Origin: Nitrospirae bacterium MYbinv3
GTDB taxonomy: Bacteria; Nitrospirota; Thermodesulfovibrionia; Thermodesulfovibrionales; Magnetobacteriaceae
Direction: 5' to 3'
Length of the DNA: 33,940 bases
NCBI GenBank assembly: GCA_002753395.1
Contig: PEAB01000038.1
Span: 1 to 33,940 of the forward strand
Below are positions 7,660-16,246 of the stretch, one piece after another; position 1 is the stretch's first letter; every line of letters begins with the position of its first letter. The position numbers and the translations under genes are program-made. Under the pieces are notes generated by a model. The model did not search any database and was not told the origin of the DNA. It saw nothing but the letters and a program-made list of their open reading frames with translations.

Positions 7660-8747
7660 AGACGCCTTTTTTGACTTTTGACACAAAAAATGTAGCAAAA
7701 GAAATGGTAGAGCTTACACAAAAGATGGTAAGAGGCTCTGAAACCCTAATGAGTATCGAGGATATCGACGTAGGTACCACACCCAAAGAACTCGTATACC
7801 AACAGGATAAGATGAAACTCTACCACTATAAGAACGAGGGCAGGGTAACGTGCGGTGTGCCGGTACTTATAGTGTACGCTCTTGTTAATAAAGAGTACAT
7901 GCTCGACATCCAGCCAGATAGAAGCATCATCAGAAACCTGCTTAGCCACGGCCTAGACCTCTATATAATCGACTGGGGTTATCCAACCAGGGCAGATAAA
8001 TATATCTCTCTTGATGACTACATCAACGTCTACCTTAATGACAGCGTCGACTTTATCAGACAGACCTCAAACAATGACAAGATCAACCTGATGGGAATAT
8101 GTCAGGGCGGCACGTTTTCCACTATGTTTAGCGCCATATATCCAGAAAAAGTGAAAAATCTGGTCACTCTTGTTACTCCAATTGACTTCTCAGTCAAGAA
8201 AGGACTACTCTTTAACTGGTCACGCAACATCAACGCCGATACCCTAATTGACACATACGGAGTAGTTCCTGGTGACTTTCTCAATAGCGGCTTTCTCATG
8301 CTTATGCCCATCACCCTGAACGTGGGTAAGTACATAGGGATGCTCGATATAGTAGAAAACAAGGAAAAACTCCTCAACTTCCTGAGAATGGAGAAATGGA
8401 TATTTGACAGCCCTGACCAGGCCGGTGAGTGCCTGCGGCAGTTTATAAAAGACATGTATCAGGAAAACAAACTCGTAAAAGGCACCCTAAAGATAGGGGA
8501 AAAAGACGTTAACCTGAAAAACGTGTCTATGCCGCTGTTAAACATCTACGCCAACGCCGATCACATCGTCCCGCCAGATGCCACAAAGCCATTAAACGAC
8601 CTGGTAGGCAGCACAGACAAAGAACTCTATGAGTTTAAGGGCGGACACATTGGAGTCTTCGTAGGCGCTAAGTCACAAAAGGAATTGGCACCAGCAATAT
8701 CGACATGGCTCCATAAGAGAGCTGGCAGTAACGGTCAAAGCTATTAA
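7656..8747 (+). CDS. phaC: Class III poly(3-hydroxyalkanoate) synthase subunit PhaC
   Basis: Catalytic subunit that polymerises (R)-3-hydroxyacyl-CoA to PHA. It is an alpha/beta hydrolase of 363 residues. The lipase-like box GICQGG (147-152) places the nucleophile at Cys149, and NADHIVPPD and GGHIGVF supply Asp302 and His331. These are the same residue numbers as the known catalytic triad of Allochromatium vinosum PhaC, so the protein is collinear with the class III reference. It overlaps phaE (ATGA) and ends the rnf-pha block. No phaA/phaB monomer-supply genes are in the window. Confidence 0.95.
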   Translation: MKTPFLTFDTKNVAKEMVELTQKMVRGSETLMSIEDIDVGTTPKELVYQQDKMKLYHYKNEGRVTCGVPVLIVYALVNKEYMLDIQPDRSIIRNLLSHGLDLYIIDWGYPTRADKYISLDDYINVYLNDSVDFIRQTSNNDKINLMGICQGGTFSTMFSAIYPEKVKNLVTLVTPIDFSVKKGLLFNWSRNINADTLIDTYGVVPGDFLNSGFLMLMPITLNVGKYIGMLDIVENKEKLLNFLRMEKWIFDSPDQAGECLRQFIKDMYQENKLVKGTLKIGEKDVNLKNVSMPLLNIYANADHIVPPDATKPLNDLVGSTDKELYEFKGGHIGVFVGAKSQKELAPAISTWLHKRAGSNGQSY

Positions 8748-8803
8748 CAACACTGATTAGAAGCACGCAAGTAATTTTTGCTACCGACATTTATCCTTGT
8801 CAG

Positions 8804-8826
8804 ACCCCTCCCGTGGTGGGAGGGGT
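8804..8826 (+). terminator. Hairpin downstream of phaC
   Basis: Perfect 9-base arms ACCCCTCCC (8804-8812) and GGGAGGGGT (8818-8826) with a 5-base loop, 57 bases after the phaC stop. What follows is TATAAAT rather than a T-run, so intrinsic termination is plausible but not textbook. A second smaller hairpin, ACCCCA/TGGGGT, lies at 8838-8855. Confidence 0.5.
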
Positions 8827-8889
8827 TATAAATCCAGACCCCATTACATTGGGGTAGGATATCATGTACATTACTAAGGACATACCCCC

Positions 8890-10842
8890 TTGACTCTATC
8901 AGCAAAACAAACATCACCGAAGACAGAGACTCATATATTGAGAGAGTATCTTGGGCAGACCCTTGCTGGCTACGAATATAGACCACAGCAGGAGAAGATG
9001 GCCCAAGCGGTGATGAATTCATTGCATAATAAGAAGAACCTGCTAATCGAGGCTGGCACCGGTGTAGGTAAGAGCCTTGCCTATTTAATATCGGTCAATC
9101 TGTGGTTATTAGAAGATAAAAACAGAAAGGTAGTGGTATCTACCCACACCAAAGCGCTTCAAAGACAGCTCTATGAAAAAGACCTGCCATTTCTAAAGAA
9201 AAACCTCTTCCACGATGTCACATATGCCCTGTGCCTGGGCAGTGAGAACTACCTGTGTATCAGGAGGTTAGAACAGGTAAGACATTCCGGTCTGTTTGAA
9301 GCCGATGAACAGAAGGCAATCTCAGATCTCCTGCATTGGCGTTATGGTGCGATAAAGGGTATAAGGGCTGAGATCGAGGTTGCCTCAAACGTGTGGAATA
9401 AGGTTGCCAGGGAGTCTGATCTGTGTTATGGCAAACAATGTAAATCATACAAAGAGTGTTTTTATCAAAAGGCCAAAGCCGTCGAACGTAAATCAAGTAT
9501 ACTTATTGTCAATCATCATTTATTCTTCGCTCATATTGCCTCTGAAGGCAATGTTTTGCCAAAGTTTGATGCGGTTATCTTTGACGAGGCTCACGAGTTA
9601 GAGGATGTAGCCTCAAGCTACCTAGGAATAGAGGTCTCTAACACTCGGACCAATCACTTATTTGACTCGATACTTACCGTGAAAGGCAAGGGGCTTTTAG
9701 CGAGATTAAAACCGGCTAACCAGGCTTTGTACGATGATATTGTCACCGCGTTAGATACTGCAAGGACTGGGTCTGAATACTTTTTCTTCAAGATTGCAGA
9801 GCTTCTAGGTAACGAACACACCATCAGGATCAGGCAACGGGGCTGTGTCAACGACTTTGCATCAGAGCATTTAGCGACCCTTCAAGACCTCCTAAACAAC
9901 CTGGCCGAGGTCTCAAAAGAAGACAATGCTTATAATGAAATACTGGCGCTCGTTGCGCGTTTTGCATCCATAAGGCACTCTATCGAACTATTTCTCAATC
10001 ATGGCGTTGTGGATGCCGTGTACCATGCCGAGCGATTCAAATCACGGGTAAAGATCATCGTAACACCGGTAAACATTGCACAAAGACTTAGGGACTCAAT
10101 CTTCACCAAGATAGAGACATCCATACTCACCTCAGCAACCTTGTCGTTAGGAGGTGATTTCTCCTATATCAAAGACAGACTTTCACCGTGTCCATGCGAC
10201 GAGCTGGTGCTTGACTCACCATTTGATTATAAGAAGCAGGCTCTCTTGTTCATACCCACCAATATGCCTGAACCAAGGGAACACACCTTCGTTGAAAGCA
10301 TAACGAAAGCGGTTATTGACATCCTCAACATCACCAAGGGCAGGACGATGGCCCTATTTACAAGTTTCTCGCTCTTAAACGAGGTAGCCAACCGTGTCAA
10401 TTCAGAGCTGACCGTGTTGAGGCAGGGAGAGATGGATAACTACAGACTCATAGAGAGTTTTAAGAGTACTGAAAATATGGTGCTTTTTGGCACTTACACG
10501 TTTTGGCAGGGCGTAGATTTCCCAGGCGATGAATTAAAATGTGTTATTATAACCAAGCTGCCCTTTGGAGTGCCTACAGATCCAGTGTTGGAAGGCAGGC
10601 TTGAGTATCTGACCAAGAGTGGGGGCGACCCGTTTAATGACTATCAGGTACCAAGGGCGGTGATAACCCTAAGGCAGGGGTTCGGTAGATTGATACGCAC
10701 CAAAACAGATACAGGGGTCGTAGCTATCCTGGACTCCAGGCTCTTAAGAAAATCTTATGGAAGGGTTTTTCTCTCATCGCTTCCAAACGTTACTATAACC
10801 GATGATATCAAGGATGTTAAGAGATTTTATAGTTCGCTTTAA
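8890..10842 (+). CDS. dinG: DinG-type ATP-dependent DNA helicase with Fe-S cluster
   Basis: Superfamily 2 (XPD/DinG) 5'-3' helicase, acting on stalled forks, R-loops or damage. The 650 residues show a Q-like YRPQQ (30-34), Walker A EAGTGVGKS (54-62), four cysteines in the cluster position (Cys123, 179, 184, 190), DEAH (222-225), TSAT in motif III, and C-terminal motifs including FWQGVDFPGDE and QGFGRLIR. I accept the TTG start at 8890 because AAGGA ends 9 bases upstream and the YRPQQ motif requires a start well before the first internal ATG (8998). It stands alone on the plus strand and converges on a DUF4416 gene only 5 bases away. Confidence 0.9.
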   Translation: MTLSAKQTSPKTETHILREYLGQTLAGYEYRPQQEKMAQAVMNSLHNKKNLLIEAGTGVGKSLAYLISVNLWLLEDKNRKVVVSTHTKALQRQLYEKDLPFLKKNLFHDVTYALCLGSENYLCIRRLEQVRHSGLFEADEQKAISDLLHWRYGAIKGIRAEIEVASNVWNKVARESDLCYGKQCKSYKECFYQKAKAVERKSSILIVNHHLFFAHIASEGNVLPKFDAVIFDEAHELEDVASSYLGIEVSNTRTNHLFDSILTVKGKGLLARLKPANQALYDDIVTALDTARTGSEYFFFKIAELLGNEHTIRIRQRGCVNDFASEHLATLQDLLNNLAEVSKEDNAYNEILALVARFASIRHSIELFLNHGVVDAVYHAERFKSRVKIIVTPVNIAQRLRDSIFTKIETSILTSATLSLGGDFSYIKDRLSPCPCDELVLDSPFDYKKQALLFIPTNMPEPREHTFVESITKAVIDILNITKGRTMALFTSFSLLNEVANRVNSELTVLRQGEMDNYRLIESFKSTENMVLFGTYTFWQGVDFPGDELKCVIITKLPFGVPTDPVLEGRLEYLTKSGGDPFNDYQVPRAVITLRQGFGRLIRTKTDTGVVAILDSRLLRKSYGRVFLSSLPNVTITDDIKDVKRFYSSL

Positions 10843-10847
10843 AATTC

Positions 10848-11390
10848 TTAAATGGAGACGGAGGACAAGCGTAACATCCGTTTAAGCACTTTTCTGCCAT
10901 GGAGTAGGAACTCGTTGGTGGCTGGTTCTTTGTAGTCTGGATACGTAAACAGATGCGGCATAAAACTGTCTTTGTAGTATATTAGCGTAATCTCTGCGTA
11001 GATGCCATCTCTAAGATAAATCCTGTGGGCATAGTTCTTGGTTGATACCAAAACAACCTTTGCTAACGTAATATAACCAGGGTCTATATTAACCCGTCGC
11101 CTGCCATGCACTGAAAGACGACCTTCCATCCCATTTGTCTTATGTTTGACGTCAGCAATAGTCTGTGTGTCAAATAAACCATCGATTGTTATATAACGCC
11201 TGTAAATGGGTTGCCCTATCTCATCTTTGTAGTACTGATAGTATCCCCAATCAAACTGAGCCGACTCCTGACCAACTGCCCCAAAGTTCTCAACTACTAT
11301 TGTCTTTGCATCATTGTAGGCCGTTGCGTCAGAGTACAGCAGTCCGCAAAACAAGACCGCATCTTCTCCCTTATTGCCTGCAATCCCCAT
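10848..11390 (-). CDS. DUF4416 family protein
   Basis: The 180 residues match my recollection of the DUF4416 family: an opening LFCGLLYSD, RRRVNIDPGYITLAKVVL (about 97-114), and HRIYLRDGIYAEITLIYY (about 122-139), then a TYPDYK motif. It looks soluble, with no signal peptide or membrane segment. The function of the family is not known to me. It is the last gene of the clpC - thioredoxin-like - DUF4416 set, starting 24 bases after its upstream neighbour; a GAGG lies immediately before the ATG, so the start could be wrong by a few codons. Its 3' end is 5 bases from dinG. Confidence 0.85.
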   Translation of the reverse strand: MGIAGNKGEDAVLFCGLLYSDATAYNDAKTIVVENFGAVGQESAQFDWGYYQYYKDEIGQPIYRRYITIDGLFDTQTIADVKHKTNGMEGRLSVHGRRRVNIDPGYITLAKVVLVSTKNYAHRIYLRDGIYAEITLIYYKDSFMPHLFTYPDYKEPATNEFLLHGRKVLKRMLRLSSVSI

Positions 11391-11414
11391 CCTCTGCCTG
11401 AAGACTACTCTGGT

Positions 11415-11942
11415 TTAACGCTTTAGAAGGTCACTTATCATGTTCTTAGCTAACTTCGAGTCCCATTCGACTGGACCAAGTATCCGTTTAACCAAGATCC
11501 CATTCTTGTCTATAAGGAAGGTTTCTGGTACCCCCGTTAGGCCATAGGCCCTGGCGCTCTTGTGATCAGCATCCTGTAGGACAGGGAAGTCATAGTTACT
11601 GCCTTTCATAAACTTATTGGCATTTTTCAAGGAATCTCGAAACAATACAGTTACGACCTTAAAATCTGGATTTCCCTTCTGCTCGTTATAGAGCTTCTGA
11701 AGCGATGGGATTTCCTCTATGCAGGAGCCACACCAGGTTGCCCAAAAGTTAAGTAACACGACCTTCCCCTTTATGGCGTCAAGGGTCAACGTATTACCCT
11801 TATCATCCGTCAGAGTAAAGGCCGGGGCATTGAGACCTTCTACGGCATGAGGGGGCTGTTTATCGCCCCCCCCCTTATTGACCAGATTCTGTATTACAAC
11901 AGTGGCCAATATCAACATTATAATAAGTATCGTTGCCTTCAT
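11415..11942 (-). CDS. Membrane-anchored TlpA/ResA-like thiol-disulfide oxidoreductase
   Basis: The 175 residues begin with a hydrophobic anchor (about 3-20) without a lipobox Cys, so the thioredoxin domain is expected in the periplasm. The active site is WCGSC (Cys71, Cys74), after the family-typical LLNFWATW, and the cis-proline loop is TGVPETF (Pro139). TlpA/ResA proteins usually reduce cytochrome c apoproteins or other periplasmic thiols; no cytochrome maturation gene is near, so the substrate is unknown. The start overlaps the clpC stop by one base (TAATG), so translation is probably coupled to clpC. Confidence 0.9.
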   Translation of the reverse strand: MKATILIIMLILATVVIQNLVNKGGGDKQPPHAVEGLNAPAFTLTDDKGNTLTLDAIKGKVVLLNFWATWCGSCIEEIPSLQKLYNEQKGNPDFKVVTVLFRDSLKNANKFMKGSNYDFPVLQDADHKSARAYGLTGVPETFLIDKNGILVKRILGPVEWDSKLAKNMISDLLKR

Positions 11943-14410
11943 TATTCTACTGCCTGATAAGTGTCAAAGACGCCAGCCGATACGTAGTCTTCTGTATCTT
12001 CTGATTCCTTGAAGACGAGTGCGTTATCCACTAACGTAACACTTATTCTATGTACACCCTTAAACCGTCCCTTTAGTAGTTCCTCTGAGAGTTGATCCTC
12101 TACCTCTTTCTGTATGGCGCGCCTCATTGGTCTGGCGCCATAGGCCGGTTGATAGTACTTTGTGATCAACCACTCCTTGACCTCGCTATCAAGCTCTATT
12201 AATATGTCCTGTTCGAGAAGCTGCTTGTTTGTCTCTTCCACTAAGAGGTCTATGATGCTGTAAAGCTCTTCCTTGCCTAGTGGATGGAAAACTACAATGT
12301 CGTCTATGCGATTGAGAAATTCAGGATTGAATGTCTTTTTAAGTTCGTCAAGGACGTTACTCTTTATCTTTGAATACATGTCTGCTGTATCCTTGGTATG
12401 AAAGCCGAGGGGTGTGGCCTTTTCTATAATCCTTGCACCAAGGTTAGAGGTCATTATTATCACGGTGTTTTTGAAGTCTATCTTACGACCAAAGCTGTCC
12501 GTAAGCGTCCCCTCATCCAATATCTGTAAGAGGATGTTAAAAACATCTGGATGTGCCTTTTCTATCTCGTCAAACAGTACGACTGCGTAAGGCTTCTTCC
12601 TAATTTTCTCCGTCAACTGACCGCCATCATCATAACCAATGTATCCAGGAGGCGCACCGGTCAACTTGGAGACGTTAAACCGCTCCATATACTCGGACAT
12701 GTCTATCTTGATCAGGGACTTCTCATCAGAAAAGAGGAAGCTTGCCAGCGCCTTGGCCAACTCTGTCTTACCCACACCAGTTGGTCCTAAGAAAAAGAAA
12801 GAACCGTTGGGTTTATTTCTGCTTTTGATACCAGCGCGGGAGCGCTTAATAGCCCTGCTTACACTATTTATGGCCTCCTCCTGCCCAATGATCCTTCTGT
12901 GGAGCTCTTCCTCCATATGCAGTAGCCGCTCCGTCTCTTTCTCCTCTAGCTTGTACAACGGGATGCCTGTCATCTTTGATATCGTATAGGTTATATCGTC
13001 CTCGATGACTACAGGGACGTCCTTATTGAGATTCTCCTGCCACTTATGTTGGATTACGTCAAAGAGTCTCTTTAGTTTTTCTTCCTCGCCTCTGATAGAT
13101 GCAGCCTTTTCAATGTCGTTAAGACGGATGTAGAGGGTTTTTTCCTTGTACAACCTCGACAGATCTCTCTCAATGTCCTTTAGTTCCGTAGGTGGGGTAA
13201 ACCTTTTAAGTTTAATCCTCGAACCGGTCTCATCAATAACGTCAATGGCCTTATCAGGGAGGTTTCTGTCAGAGATGTACCGGTCAGACAGACGGGCGGC
13301 AGACTCCATAGCCTCGTTGGTTATCTTAATGCCGTGATGTGACTCGTACCCGCCTCTTAGACCGTTGAGTATCCTTACTGTATCCTCAACGCTTGGTGGC
13401 TGCACGTACACTGGTTGAAATCTTCTTTCGAGGGCGCCATCCTTCTCTATATACTTCCTGTATTCGGTTACCGTTGTAGCTCCGATACACTGTATCTCAC
13501 CGCGAGACAGCGCCGGTTTGAGCATACTTGAGGCATCAACGGATCCCTCTGCTGCTCCGGCGCCGATGAGAGTGTGCAGCTCGTCAATGAAAAGAATGAC
13601 GTTGCTGGACTGTTTTATCTCTTTCATTATGACCTTTAAGCGCTCTTCAAACTGTCCTCTGTATTTAGTTCCTGCTATGAGGGCGCCAAGGTCAAGGGCT
13701 ATAATTCTTTTTCCAATAAGGCTCTCTGGTACGTCGCTGCTGTTTATCTTTTGAGCGAGCCCCTCGACTATAGCAGTTTTTCCAACGCCAGGCTCACCGA
13801 TTACGGCAGGGTTGTTCTTTATCCTGCGGCCTAATATCTGGAGTATCCTTTCTATTTCGTCCTCTCGGCCGATAACCGGGTCCAAGAGTCCTTCGTGTGC
13901 CATTGACGTCAGGTCTCTGCCAAATTCGTTTAGGGCGGGTGTTGAGGTCTTCTTTGCCTTTGTAAAGGCCTGCGACCGCATGGAGAGATTTATCGTCAAC
14001 TGCCTTGCCCCTAAAAGATTTGCTCCAAGGTTTCGTAAGATCTTTCCCCCGATCCCCTCGTCTTCTCGAATCAGTCCTAGCAACAGGTGTTCACTGCCTA
14101 TATAATTGTGTCCTAATAGACGTGCCTCCTCTACCGACAGTTCCAGAACCTTCTTTGCCCTGGGTGTAAAAGGGACCTCCCCAAACGTAAGCAGATTACT
14201 TCCAGCTGGAAGGTTTCTCTCTACCTCGAGTCTAATATCCTCGATAGACAGCCCCATTTTTCTCAATATAGTAACAGGTAAACCATCCTTATCTCTCAGC
14301 AGCGCCAAAAGTAAATGCTCAGTGCCTAGATAGTCATTCTGCCTGTTTTCAGCCTCTTCCTTAGCGTATATGATAATCTTCCTGCCTCTCTCAGTAAACT
14401 TTTCAAACAT
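11942..14410 (-). CDS. clpC: ATP-dependent Clp protease ATP-binding subunit ClpC
   Basis: Hsp100 unfoldase that feeds substrates to ClpP. Order of parts in about 822 residues: double Clp_N repeat (1-140), AAA1 with GEPGVGKT (near 205) and ILFIDELH (near 272), a UVR-like helical insert (about 420-450), AAA2 with GPTGVGKT (near 542), and the C-terminal D2 domain. The UVR insert marks ClpC rather than ClpA or ClpB. An LGF tripeptide in AAA2 fits the ClpP-docking loop. I choose ATG 14410, not the GTG three bases earlier, because GAGG then has a 7-base spacer. No clpP, ctsR or mcsB is nearby. A good promoter lies at 14487-14515. Confidence 0.95.
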   Translation of the reverse strand: MFEKFTERGRKIIIYAKEEAENRQNDYLGTEHLLLALLRDKDGLPVTILRKMGLSIEDIRLEVERNLPAGSNLLTFGEVPFTPRAKKVLELSVEEARLLGHNYIGSEHLLLGLIREDEGIGGKILRNLGANLLGARQLTINLSMRSQAFTKAKKTSTPALNEFGRDLTSMAHEGLLDPVIGREDEIERILQILGRRIKNNPAVIGEPGVGKTAIVEGLAQKINSSDVPESLIGKRIIALDLGALIAGTKYRGQFEERLKVIMKEIKQSSNVILFIDELHTLIGAGAAEGSVDASSMLKPALSRGEIQCIGATTVTEYRKYIEKDGALERRFQPVYVQPPSVEDTVRILNGLRGGYESHHGIKITNEAMESAARLSDRYISDRNLPDKAIDVIDETGSRIKLKRFTPPTELKDIERDLSRLYKEKTLYIRLNDIEKAASIRGEEEKLKRLFDVIQHKWQENLNKDVPVVIEDDITYTISKMTGIPLYKLEEKETERLLHMEEELHRRIIGQEEAINSVSRAIKRSRAGIKSRNKPNGSFFFLGPTGVGKTELAKALASFLFSDEKSLIKIDMSEYMERFNVSKLTGAPPGYIGYDDGGQLTEKIRKKPYAVVLFDEIEKAHPDVFNILLQILDEGTLTDSFGRKIDFKNTVIIMTSNLGARIIEKATPLGFHTKDTADMYSKIKSNVLDELKKTFNPEFLNRIDDIVVFHPLGKEELYSIIDLLVEETNKQLLEQDILIELDSEVKEWLITKYYQPAYGARPMRRAIQKEVEDQLSEELLKGRFKGVHRISVTLVDNALVFKESEDTEDYVSAGVFDTYQAVE

Positions 14411-14486
14411 CACATTACCTCAACATTACTTTTTTACACGGGTTAGCCTTCTGCCTTTTTTCAATTCTCCTCATATATAATAACTT

Positions 14487-14515
14487 AATATAAAATAATT
14501 AGTCTGTAATGTCAA
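14487..14515 (-). promoter_or_regulatory. Sigma70-like promoter of the clpC operon
   Basis: On the minus strand a perfect -35 TTGACA (14510-14515) is followed after 17 bases by TATATT (14487-14492). The expected start of transcription leaves a leader of roughly 70 bases before clpC. A second TTGACAT lies exactly 17 bases upstream (14526-14532), forming a direct repeat that could be an operator half-site or chance. No CtsR or CIRCE-type operator was recognised. Confidence 0.7.
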
Positions 14516-14572
14516 TATCTATTACATGTCAATCGTATTAGAAAAAACTGTCGGCAGTCGTTAATTGAGGGA

Positions 14573-14830
14573 TTGTCTGAACTTAGGATTACACGGATTA
14601 AAGGACTTACAGGAAAAAGATTTTAGTATCCTCTTTAAAAAACATGGTAAAAACTTTATGGATTCCCACTTACGCGGGAATGACAGCAAATGGCGCATAC
14701 AGCCCCTCTATGTCATTCCTGCTAAAACAGGCATCCAGAAAGTGCAAAACTATAGCATGAAATATAAAGAAGATACAGATTTTAATTAATTATGATAATC
14801 CCTTAATCTGTTAAATCGTGGTTCAGACAA
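14573..14830. repeat. Inverted-repeat-flanked element carrying a nested REP-like repeat
   Basis: The ends are perfect 10-base inverted repeats TTGTCTGAAC (14573-14582) and GTTCAGACAA (14821-14830). Imperfect inverted similarity continues inward for about 20 bases (GGATTACACGGATTAAAGG against GATTTAACAGATTAAGGG). The REP-like copy B occupies the middle. No coding capacity for a transposase. Such GGATTA-rich ends are familiar as dispersed repeats in environmental genomes. Confidence 0.6.
14661..14759. repeat. Dispersed palindromic (REP-like) repeat, copy B
   Basis: Similar to 126-244, sharing GGAATGACAG, the CTCTATG centre and CAGAAAGTGCAAAACTATAG at the right end. The palindrome here is degraded (CATTCCTGCTAAAACAGGCAT). 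In one frame it translates to the peptide VIPAKTGIQ, a known hallmark of spurious open frames over this repeat type. Confidence 0.75.
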
Positions 14831-14881
14831 ATTTTATTGCAATCATACGGAATATGGCATTGTCAAGTTATGGTAATAGTT

Positions 14882-15002
14882 GGGTGCATAAGGATTTCGT
14901 GGGAAATCATGCCATTCCTGCGAAAGCAGGAATCTATTAGCTTATGGATTGCCGTGTCAAGCACGGCAATAACAAAACACCCCATAACTTTCTTATGCAC
15001 CC
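14882..15002. repeat. Short MITE-like element with 11-base terminal inverted repeats
   Basis: Perfect inverted ends GGGTGCATAAG (14882-14892) and CTTATGCACCC (14992-15002) enclose about 100 bases with two inner palindromes: ATTCCTGCGAAAGCAGGAAT (14914-14933) and ATTGCCGTG/CACGGCAAT (14948-14970). A closely similar end, GGGCGCATAAG, occurs at 18263-18273 beside the truncated kinase. No coding capacity. Confidence 0.55.
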
Positions 15003-15051
15003 TAATAGTTCAGTATACGATTGAAACAAAGTGTATAAGCATGTGATATAG

Positions 15052-15113
15052 TGGGGTCAAGGGGACTGGTCCCCTTGCAGAGGGGGCTTAGGGGAGACAG
15101 AGTCTCCCCTTTT
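15052..15113 (+). repeat. GC-rich double-hairpin repeat, copy 1
   Basis: It begins TGGGGTCAAGGGG, contains the near-perfect hairpin AAGGGGAC/GTCCCCTT, and ends with 9-base arms AGGGGAGAC (15090-15098) and GTCTCCCCT (15102-15110) followed by a run of T. It would terminate plus-strand transcripts, although no plus-strand gene lies nearby. Related copies at 25964-26056 and 33824-33888 are in the opposite orientation. Confidence 0.6.
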
Positions 15114-15175
15114 AATACATACGGGTGAACTATTACAAGTTATGTTAATGTGATTACACCGATATCAAAGTTGCC

Positions 15176-16246
15176 TTATTGCGACTGTTCACTTTCCTTT
15201 TGGTCCCATATAGTCTTATGTTTTCTGATTTCAGCCTCAGCCATAAAAAAGCATTCGACGAGGTGTGGATCAAAATGGTTACCTGCGCCTTTTCTAATTT
15301 CGTCAAGGGCCTTTTCAATAGGCCATGCCTCCTTGTACGGACGGCTCATGGTAAGGGCGTCAAAGACATCGGCAATGGCCACAATTCTGGCGCATTCTGG
15401 GATTTCATCCCCTCTTAAACATTTTGGATAACCTGTCCCGTTGTACTTCTCATGGTGATAGTACGCTATGTCAGCTGCCATTTTAAATAGTGGAGTATCG
15501 CTCTTTGATAAAATCTTGTAACCTATCTCAGAGTGAGTCATAATAACCTCCCACTCATGAGGCTCTAATTTGGCTGGCTTTTTCAAGATGCTACTTGGGA
15601 TACCGATCTTTCCAACGTCATGCATTGGCGCTGTGAGCTCAAGTAATGCAATTTGATCAACTTGCATATTTGCCGCCTGCGCTATTGCGACAGAGTAAGT
15701 GGCTATTCTCCATATATGAATACCCGTATCAGTGTCGTTGTAATGGCCGGCCTCGCCAAGCATAAAGATTGCGGACCTCTGGCTCTGTTGCAGTTCTTGC
15801 GTGCGTTGAATAACAGTCTCCTCACACGTCCGTTTCTGATCGTATAGGGCCAGGTGTGTGGCAACCCTCGCTTTAACGATTGGCGGGGACACTGGCTTGG
15901 TGATATAATCAACGGCGCCGACCTCAAATCCAAGATTCTCATCCTCTACGTCTGCCATAGCCGTTACAAAGATAACAGGGATCTTGGCAGTCAAAGGGTT
16001 AGCCTTGAGTCTCCGGCATGTCTCGTAGCCATCCATTACAGGCATCAAGACGTCAAGAAGGATCAGATCCGGATTAACCTCCCAGGCCACATTCAATGCG
16101 CCAACTCCATCTGTAGCAAAGGACAGCGTGTACTTATCCTTCAATATCTGCCTCATAAGTTGTCTATTGCTAGGTTCGTCATCAACAATCAGAACCTTAT
16201 ATCTCATATTCATCAGTATATCCATCCCACTATAAACATCTGTCAC
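15176..16246 (-). CDS. Receiver-HD-GYP protein, probable c-di-GMP phosphodiesterase
   Basis: The protein (356 residues from the first possible start) has an N-terminal receiver with DDE (22-24), phosphoacceptor Asp65 and Lys117, then an HD-GYP domain with HD at 209-210 (PMHDVGKIGIP) and HHEKYNGTGYP (264-274). HD-GYP proteins hydrolyse c-di-GMP; the metal-binding residues look intact. The first possible start is GTG 16246, which overlaps the upstream kinase gene by 17 bases. ATG 16225 or 16213 are equally possible because none has a clear ribosome binding site. It is the last gene of the minus-strand signalling array and its likely output. Confidence 0.92.
   Translation of the reverse strand: MTDVYSGMDILMNMRYKVLIVDDEPSNRQLMRQILKDKYTLSFATDGVGALNVAWEVNPDLILLDVLMPVMDGYETCRRLKANPLTAKIPVIFVTAMADVEDENLGFEVGAVDYITKPVSPPIVKARVATHLALYDQKRTCEETVIQRTQELQQSQRSAIFMLGEAGHYNDTDTGIHIWRIATYSVAIAQAANMQVDQIALLELTAPMHDVGKIGIPSSILKKPAKLEPHEWEVIMTHSEIGYKILSKSDTPLFKMAADIAYYHHEKYNGTGYPKCLRGDEIPECARIVAIADVFDALTMSRPYKEAWPIEKALDEIRKGAGNHFDPHLVECFFMAEAEIRKHKTIWDQKESEQSQ

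Larger units (their letters stand above)
14411..15175. other. Gene-free stretch between clpC and the HD-GYP gene
   Basis: No real gene is seen; short open frames here translate repeat sequence. The stretch holds the clpC promoter (14487-14515), an inverted-repeat-flanked element (14573-14830) with a REP-like repeat inside it (14661-14759), a second inverted-repeat-flanked element (14882-15002), and a GC-rich double hairpin (15052-15113). Confidence 0.7.

Noticed and set aside
8797-8832. TTGTCA and TATAAA upstream of dinG as a promoter
   Set aside because: The spacing is 24 bases and the -10 overlaps the terminator-like hairpin, so it is not a credible sigma70 promoter.
14510-14532. CtsR or CIRCE operator at clpC
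   Set aside because: The TTGACAT repeats do not match the CtsR heptad repeat or the CIRCE inverted repeat.
14565-14789. Open frame of 74 codons on the plus strand
   Set aside because: It translates the inverted-repeat element and the REP-like copy (VIPAKTGIQ peptide), a known signature of spurious frames over dispersed repeats.
14837-15046. Open frame of 69 codons on the plus strand
   Set aside because: It lies across the MITE-like element, has no ribosome binding site and contains the repeat-derived peptide FLRKQESI.
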